64,000 bases of DNA. Origin: Cellulomonas timonensis (GTDB lineage: Bacteria > Actinomycetota > Actinomycetes > Actinomycetales > Cellulomonadaceae). Shown piece by piece: positions 60,232 through 64,000 of the stretch (positions are counted from its first letter, which is position 1; the number at the start of each line of letters is the position of its first letter). The notes beneath the pieces are model-generated. The model did no database searches and was not told the DNA's origin. It saw only the letters and a program-made list of their open reading frames with translations. The stretch is from NCBI RefSeq assembly GCF_900046455.1, contig NZ_FCOT01000013.1, forward strand, positions 992,001 to 1,056,000, in the 5' to 3' direction. Both the position numbers and the translations under genes were made by a program.

Positions 60232-61967
60232 GCGGCGGCCTCCTCTTCGCTGATCTGCGAGAAGACGATCTCGCGGTAGGTCTCGGACGTCTCGAGCAGG
60301 CTCTCGTGGGTGCCGCGGGCCACGATGGCCCCGCCCTCGAGGACGACGATCTCGTCGGCGTGCCGGATGGTCGCGACGCGTTGGGCCACGATCAGCACGG
60401 TGGACCCGCGGGTCTCGGGGACCAGCGCGGCGCGCAGCGCGGCGTCGGTGGCGAAGTCGAGCGCGGAGAACGAGTCGTCGAACAGGTAGATCTGCGGGCG
60501 CCGCACGATCGCTCGGGCGATCGCCAGGCGCTGGCGCTGGCCCCCGGAGAAGTTGGAGCCGCCCTGCGCGACGGGCGCGTCGAGCCCGCCGGGCGTCGCC
60601 TCGACGAAGTCGCGGGCCTGCGCGACCTCGAGCGCATGCCACACCTCCTCGTCGGTGGCGTCCGGCTTGCCGTAGCGCACGTTCGTGGCGATGGTCCCGG
60701 TGAACAGGTAGGGCTTCTGCGGCACCAGCCCGATGGCCGACCACAGGTCGTCCGGGTCGAGCTCGCGCACGTCCACGCCGCCCACCAGCACGGAGCCGCC
60801 GGTGGCGTCGAACAGGCGGGGCACCAGGCCCAGCAGCGTCGTCTTCCCGGCGCCGGTGGAGCCGATGATGGCGGTGGTCTGGCCGGGCTGGGCGTCGAGG
60901 TCGATGCCGTGCAGCACGGGGTGCTCGGCGCCCGGGTAACGGAACTCCACGTCGCGCATCTGCAGGCGTCCGCGATCTGCGGGGTCCAGGGGCATGGGAC
61001 GGGCGGGCGGCTGCACGGAGGTGTGCGCCTTCATCACCTCGCCGACGCGCTCCGCGGAGACCACGGCCCGCGGGACCATGATGAACATCATCGTGGACAT
61101 CATCACGGACATGAGGATGTAGGCGATGTAGCTGAGGTAGGCGACGAGCGACCCGACCTGCATCTGCCCGGAGTCGATGCGGCCGGCGCCGAACCACAGC
61201 ACCGCCACGCTCGTCGCGTTCATGATCAGCATGACGAGCGGGAACATCAGCGCCATGATCTTGCCGACTCGCAGCGAGGTGTCGAACAGCGCGGTGTTGG
61301 CGCCGGCGAACCGGCGGGACTCCTGGCGCTCGCGCACGAAAGCGCGGATGACGCGGATGCCGGTGATCTGCTCGCGCATCACGCGGTTGATGGTGTCGAT
61401 GCGCTTCTGCATGACGCGGAACTGCGGCACCATCCGGGCCACGACGAAGCCGATCACGACGCCCAGCACGGGCACCGCGACGAGCAGCACGGCGGACAGC
61501 CCGACGTCCTCCTGCAGGGCCATGATCACGCCGCCGACCAGCATGATCGGCGCCATCACCATCACGGTGAACGTCAGCAGCACCACCATCTGGATCTGCT
61601 GCACGTCATTCGTGGTGCGGGTGATGAGCGTGGGGGCGCCGAACTGGCCGACCTCGCGCGCGGAGAACGTCTGCACATGCGTGAACAGGCCCTCGCGGAC
61701 GTCGCGGCCGAACGCCATGGCGGTGCGGGCGCCGAAGTACACGGCGGCGATGGCGCACACGACCTGGAGCAGGCTGACGGCGAGCATGATGCCGCCCTCG
61801 CGCAGGATGTAGCCGGTGTCGCCGCGCGCGATGCCGTCGTCGATGATGTGCGCGTTGAGGCTGGGCAGGTACAGCGTCGCGATGGTCTGGACGAGCTGCA
61901 AGGCCATCGCGGCGGCGACCGACCGGCGGTACGGCCTGAGGTACTCCTTCAGGAGTTGCGTGAGCAT
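60228..61967 (-). CDS. ABC exporter, first half (ATP-binding/permease)
   Basis: 579 residues. Six membrane helices, then an ATPase with Walker A 'IGSTGAGKTTL', signature 'NFSGGQRQRLAIARA' and 'IYLFDDSFSALDFATD', where the Walker B Glu is Asp or Ser. In heterodimeric exporters such as TM287/288 this is the degenerate-site half, and the partner here has an altered signature too. 'TRTTNDVQQIQ' and 'FVRERQESRRFAGAN' are typical for MdlA/TM288-like subunits. The TetR gene lies directly upstream and overlaps by one base. Confidence 0.93.
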   Translation of the reverse strand: MLTQLLKEYLRPYRRSVAAAMALQLVQTIATLYLPSLNAHIIDDGIARGDTGYILREGGIMLAVSLLQVVCAIAAVYFGARTAMAFGRDVREGLFTHVQTFSAREVGQFGAPTLITRTTNDVQQIQMVVLLTFTVMVMAPIMLVGGVIMALQEDVGLSAVLLVAVPVLGVVIGFVVARMVPQFRVMQKRIDTINRVMREQITGIRVIRAFVRERQESRRFAGANTALFDTSLRVGKIMALMFPLVMLIMNATSVAVLWFGAGRIDSGQMQVGSLVAYLSYIAYILMSVMMSTMMFIMVPRAVVSAERVGEVMKAHTSVQPPARPMPLDPADRGRLQMRDVEFRYPGAEHPVLHGIDLDAQPGQTTAIIGSTGAGKTTLLGLVPRLFDATGGSVLVGGVDVRELDPDDLWSAIGLVPQKPYLFTGTIATNVRYGKPDATDEEVWHALEVAQARDFVEATPGGLDAPVAQGGSNFSGGQRQRLAIARAIVRRPQIYLFDDSFSALDFATDAALRAALVPETRGSTVLIVAQRVATIRHADEIVVLEGGAIVARGTHESLLETSETYREIVFSQISEEEAAA

Positions 61968-62707
61968 CAGCCCTCCTCCCCGTGGTTGGCGGATGTGTGG
62001 GCGTCGGACGCGTGGTGGGCGAGGCCGTCCAGGGCGACGGCGACGAGATCCTCGGCGGACAGGTTCAGCCCGCTCCCCCAGGCGCCGGGGCGCCGCGTCG
62101 ACAGCACGAGCCCCATGAGGATGCGCGCGCTGTCCAGCGGCGGCAGGCGCAGCTCGGCGGCATGCGCGGCGAGGAGCTCCGCGACCGCGTCGACCACGGG
62201 CTCCACGGACGCGTGGTGGCGGCGGGCGCGATGCCCATGCGGTGGAGCGCCATGTCCGACGCCGGGGCGGTGCTCGCCGCCAGGACGGTGCTCGCCGCCA
62301 GGAGAGTGCTCGCTGCCGGGACGGTGCTCGCCGTCGGGCGCGTGGTGGGCCACGAAGAGCAGGTCGACGACTTGGCCGGCGCGGTCCTGCATGAGCCGCA
62401 CCGCCTCGGTGAGTGCGGGCCGCAGGGCCTGCGAGGCGGGGATCGCCTCGATCTGGGCGACCAGGTCCACCGGGTCCAAGGCCCGCTCGACGGCGGCGCG
62501 CACAAGGGTCTCCTTGTCGGGGAAGACCCGGAACAGCGTCCCCTCGGCGACGCCGGCGGCGGCGGCGAGCTCGCGGGTGGTCACTGCGCCACCGCGTTCG
62601 CGCAGCAGCGGCACAACTGCCTCGAGGATCGCGGTGCGCCTGTCGTCAGGCGCCATCGCGGGGGCGCGGCGCGGCCGCGGCTGGGCGTTGAAGGGCATGA
62701 GCCCCAT
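61967..62707 (-). CDS. TetR-family repressor with His/Pro/Gly-rich repeat insert
   Basis: 246 residues from ATG 62707 (ATG 62698 and 62656 also fit; GTG 62728 lies in the operator). DNA-binding domain 'RRTAILEAVVPLLRERGGAVTTRELAAAAGVAEGTLFRVFPDKETLV' in pieces. The ligand domain is interrupted by a tandem insert of His-Arg/Ser-Pro-Gly units (from 'HHAPDGEHRPGSEHSPGG' to 'GVGHGAPPHGH') coded by the 18-bp repeats at 62269-62340. Its stop overlaps the ATG of the first exporter half (TGATG). Expected to repress itself and the exporter until a ligand binds. Confidence 0.88.
   Translation of the reverse strand: MGLMPFNAQPRPRRAPAMAPDDRRTAILEAVVPLLRERGGAVTTRELAAAAGVAEGTLFRVFPDKETLVRAAVERALDPVDLVAQIEAIPASQALRPALTEAVRLMQDRAGQVVDLLFVAHHAPDGEHRPGSEHSPGGEHRPGGEHRPGVGHGAPPHGHRARRHHASVEPVVDAVAELLAAHAAELRLPPLDSARILMGLVLSTRRPGAWGSGLNLSAEDLVAVALDGLAHHASDAHTSANHGEEG
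62269..62340. repeat. 18-bp minisatellite inside the tetR-type gene
   Basis: Four tandem copies of an 18-bp unit (GGTGCTCGCCGCCAGGAC and variants), in frame, each coding six residues such as G-E-H-R-P-G on the minus strand. The unit length being a multiple of three lets copy number change without breaking the gene. Confidence 0.85.
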
Positions 62708-62712
62708 GGTAA

Positions 62713-62732
62713 GTGAGTGAGAACTCACTCAC
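62713..62732. promoter_or_regulatory. TetR operator
   Basis: GTGAGTGAGAACTCACTCAC: perfect 9-bp arms with a 2-base centre, five bases before the chosen TetR start. A classic TetR-type palindrome (TGAGTGA…TCACTCA). Confidence 0.85.
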
Positions 62733-62757
62733 AAGTTCATTTCCGCCGCCGGCCCGC

Positions 62758-64000
62758 TCACTGCTCCGGGGCCGGGCCCGAGTCGGGTCGGGCGTCACGC
62801 TCGGACGGCGGCACGATGGGGTCGACGTCCTCCGGCGGCTCGGTCGGCGCGATCGGCTCCCGACGCGCCGGCGGAGGCGCGGCGACGTCCTCGCGCTGCG
62901 GGACCGCTGGGCGCTGCCCCAACTCCGCGCCGGGGTCGAACGGCAGCCCACTGAGCGTGCCCGCGCTCGTCGCGTCCTCGGTGGCGGCCTGCGAGTCCCG
63001 CCGGGCCTCCGCGAGCGCCTCGGCGGGATCCTTGAGCGCCACCGACGGCAGCCCGGACCCGAGCGGCGAGGGCTCGGGCTGGCGGGGCGCCCCCCCCGGC
63101 GGCGGGGCGCCCAGCCCGGCGAACCCCTGCACGAACTGCCCGAGCGCGCCCGTCAGCTCCGAGGGGATCACCCACACCTTGTTCGCCGGGCTCGCGGCCA
63201 CCTTCGGCAGGGTCTGCAGGTACTGGTAGGCCAGCAGCTTCGGGTCGGCGTCGCCGCGGTGCACCGCGTCGAAGACCTGGAGGATCGCCCGCGCCTCGCC
63301 CTCGGCGTTGAGGATCGCGGCCTGCGCCGAGCCCTCCGCCCGCAGGATCGCCGCCTGCTTCTCGCCCTCGGCCGTGAGGATCTGGCTCTGCTTGACGCCC
63401 TCGGCCGTGAGGATGGCGGCGCGCCGGTCACGCTCGGCGCGCATCTGCTGCTCCATCGACCCCTGCACCGAGGCGGGCGGGTCGATGGCCTTGAGCTCGA
63501 CCCGGTTGACGCGGATGCCCCAGCGCCCCGTGGCCTCGTCCAGCACCCCGCGCAGCTGGCCGTTGATCTGGTCGCGGCTCGTGAGGGTCTGCTCGAGGTC
63601 CATCGACCCGATCACGTTGCGGAGCGTGGTGACGGTGAGCTGCTCGATGCCGGTGATGTAGTTGGCGATCTCGTACACCGCGGACTTCGGGTCGGTGACC
63701 TGGAAGTAGATGACCGTGTCGATGCTCACCACGAGGTTGTCCGAGGTGATCACCGGCTGCGGCGGGAAGGAGACGACTTGCTCGCGCAGGTCGACGGCGG
63801 CCCGCACCCGGTCCACGAACGGGATCAGCAGATGCAGCCCCGCGTCGAGGGTGCGCGAGTACCGGCCCAGCCGCTCGACCACCACCGCGACGGCCTGCGG
63901 CACGATCCGCACCGCCCGCGCGAGGGCCACCACCACGAAGATGACGACCAATGCCAGCACGATCAGCCCGAGGACCTGCCCCGGATCGAGGTTCTCGTCG
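62758..64000 (-). CDS. SPFH/band 7 (stomatin/QmcA-like) membrane protein, 5' end off window
   Basis: The frame is open from 62758 to the right edge; the codons before 63960 ('DENLDPGQVLGLI') belong to the usual N-terminus, so the start lies beyond 64000 and GTG 63960 is not it. One membrane helix ('IVLALVVIFVVVALARAV'), then the SPFH domain ('VERLGRYSRTLDAGLHLLIPFVDRV' in part, 'VDLREQVVSFPPQPVITSDN', 'ELKAIDPPASVQGSMEQQM'), a coiled-coil of E-G-x-K-Q-x-x-I repeats and a long Pro-rich acidic tail of about 130 residues. Forms membrane microdomain scaffolds; an NfeD partner is expected just outside the window. Confidence 0.92.
   Translation of the reverse strand, partial: DENLDPGQVLGLIVLALVVIFVVVALARAVRIVPQAVAVVVERLGRYSRTLDAGLHLLIPFVDRVRAAVDLREQVVSFPPQPVITSDNLVVSIDTVIYFQVTDPKSAVYEIANYITGIEQLTVTTLRNVIGSMDLEQTLTSRDQINGQLRGVLDEATGRWGIRVNRVELKAIDPPASVQGSMEQQMRAERDRRAAILTAEGVKQSQILTAEGEKQAAILRAEGSAQAAILNAEGEARAILQVFDAVHRGDADPKLLAYQYLQTLPKVAASPANKVWVIPSELTGALGQFVQGFAGLGAPPPGGAPRQPEPSPLGSGLPSVALKDPAEALAEARRDSQAATEDATSAGTLSGLPFDPGAELGQRPAVPQREDVAAPPPARREPIAPTEPPEDVDPIVPPSERDARPDSGPAPEQ

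Overview
The window is chromosomal DNA of a high-GC Gram-positive bacterium (Actinomycetota). GC-rich third codon positions, frequent GTG starts, an actinobacterial four-subunit cytochrome oxidase operon (ctaC-ctaD-ctaF), the ImuA'/ImuB/DnaE2 mutasome and proteins such as DUF3043 all point there. A secreted pectate lyase and a GH10 xylanase suggest a plant-polysaccharide degrader, perhaps Cellulomonadaceae; the genus is an inference. No rRNA, CRISPR array, insertion sequence or complete prophage was found.

Layout. (1) 1-6310, minus strand: apparently the first genes of an extracellular contractile injection system (eCIS) operon: a septum-formation-type lipoprotein, a DUF4280 PAAR-like spike tip, a Pvc16/DUF4255 protein and two paralogous single-pass membrane proteins with carboxypeptidase-regulatory-like repeats. 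The second runs off the left edge, so sheath, tube and baseplate genes would lie outside the window. (2) 6402-9519: ctaC-ctaD-ctaF. (3) 9757-9923: not biological. It is Illumina/Nextera adapter read-through built into the assembly, and it destroys the start of a cysteine-desulfurase-like gene that is followed by tusA; erpA lies convergent to them. (4) 11.8-27.6 kb: housekeeping and metabolism: glycerate kinase, nadA, a DJ-1/PfpI protein, a thioesterase, an M20 peptidase, DUF3043, an aldo/keto reductase, a YczE-like protein, pyrD, a YdeI-like protein, a LacI regulator, a VOC protein, pectate lyase, an alpha/beta hydrolase, a GNAT and a cupin. (5) 27.6-35.5 kb: an accessory island, partly AT-richer, lying on the 3' side of a tRNA-Leu(GAG). 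It carries a DUF262-HEPN gene pair that looks like a defence module, a divergent 1068-residue protein with an apparent PD-(D/E)XK nuclease domain and long LRV repeats, and a DUF5677 protein. (6) 35.8-45.6 kb: an AI-2E family transporter, a DapA-family protein and the SOS mutasome (dnaE2; imuA'-imuB). Both mutasome units carry near-identical LexA-box promoters, and a GH10 xylanase gene lies between them. (7) 45.7-64 kb: an ArsR-SulP operon, YbhB, YbaK, a methyltransferase, a hydrolase, Fic, a divergent XRE/map pair, a UvrA-like ATPase, a cluster of gene remnants, a SPOUT RNA methylase, a TetR-controlled heterodimeric ABC exporter and an SPFH protein cut by the right edge.

The most interesting material is the eCIS operon head, the island with the nuclease-LRV protein and the DUF262-HEPN pair, and the lysine-free desulfurase homologue next to tusA. 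The adapter insertion needs correcting before the 9.7-10.9 kb region is used. All functions are read from sequence patterns without database searches.
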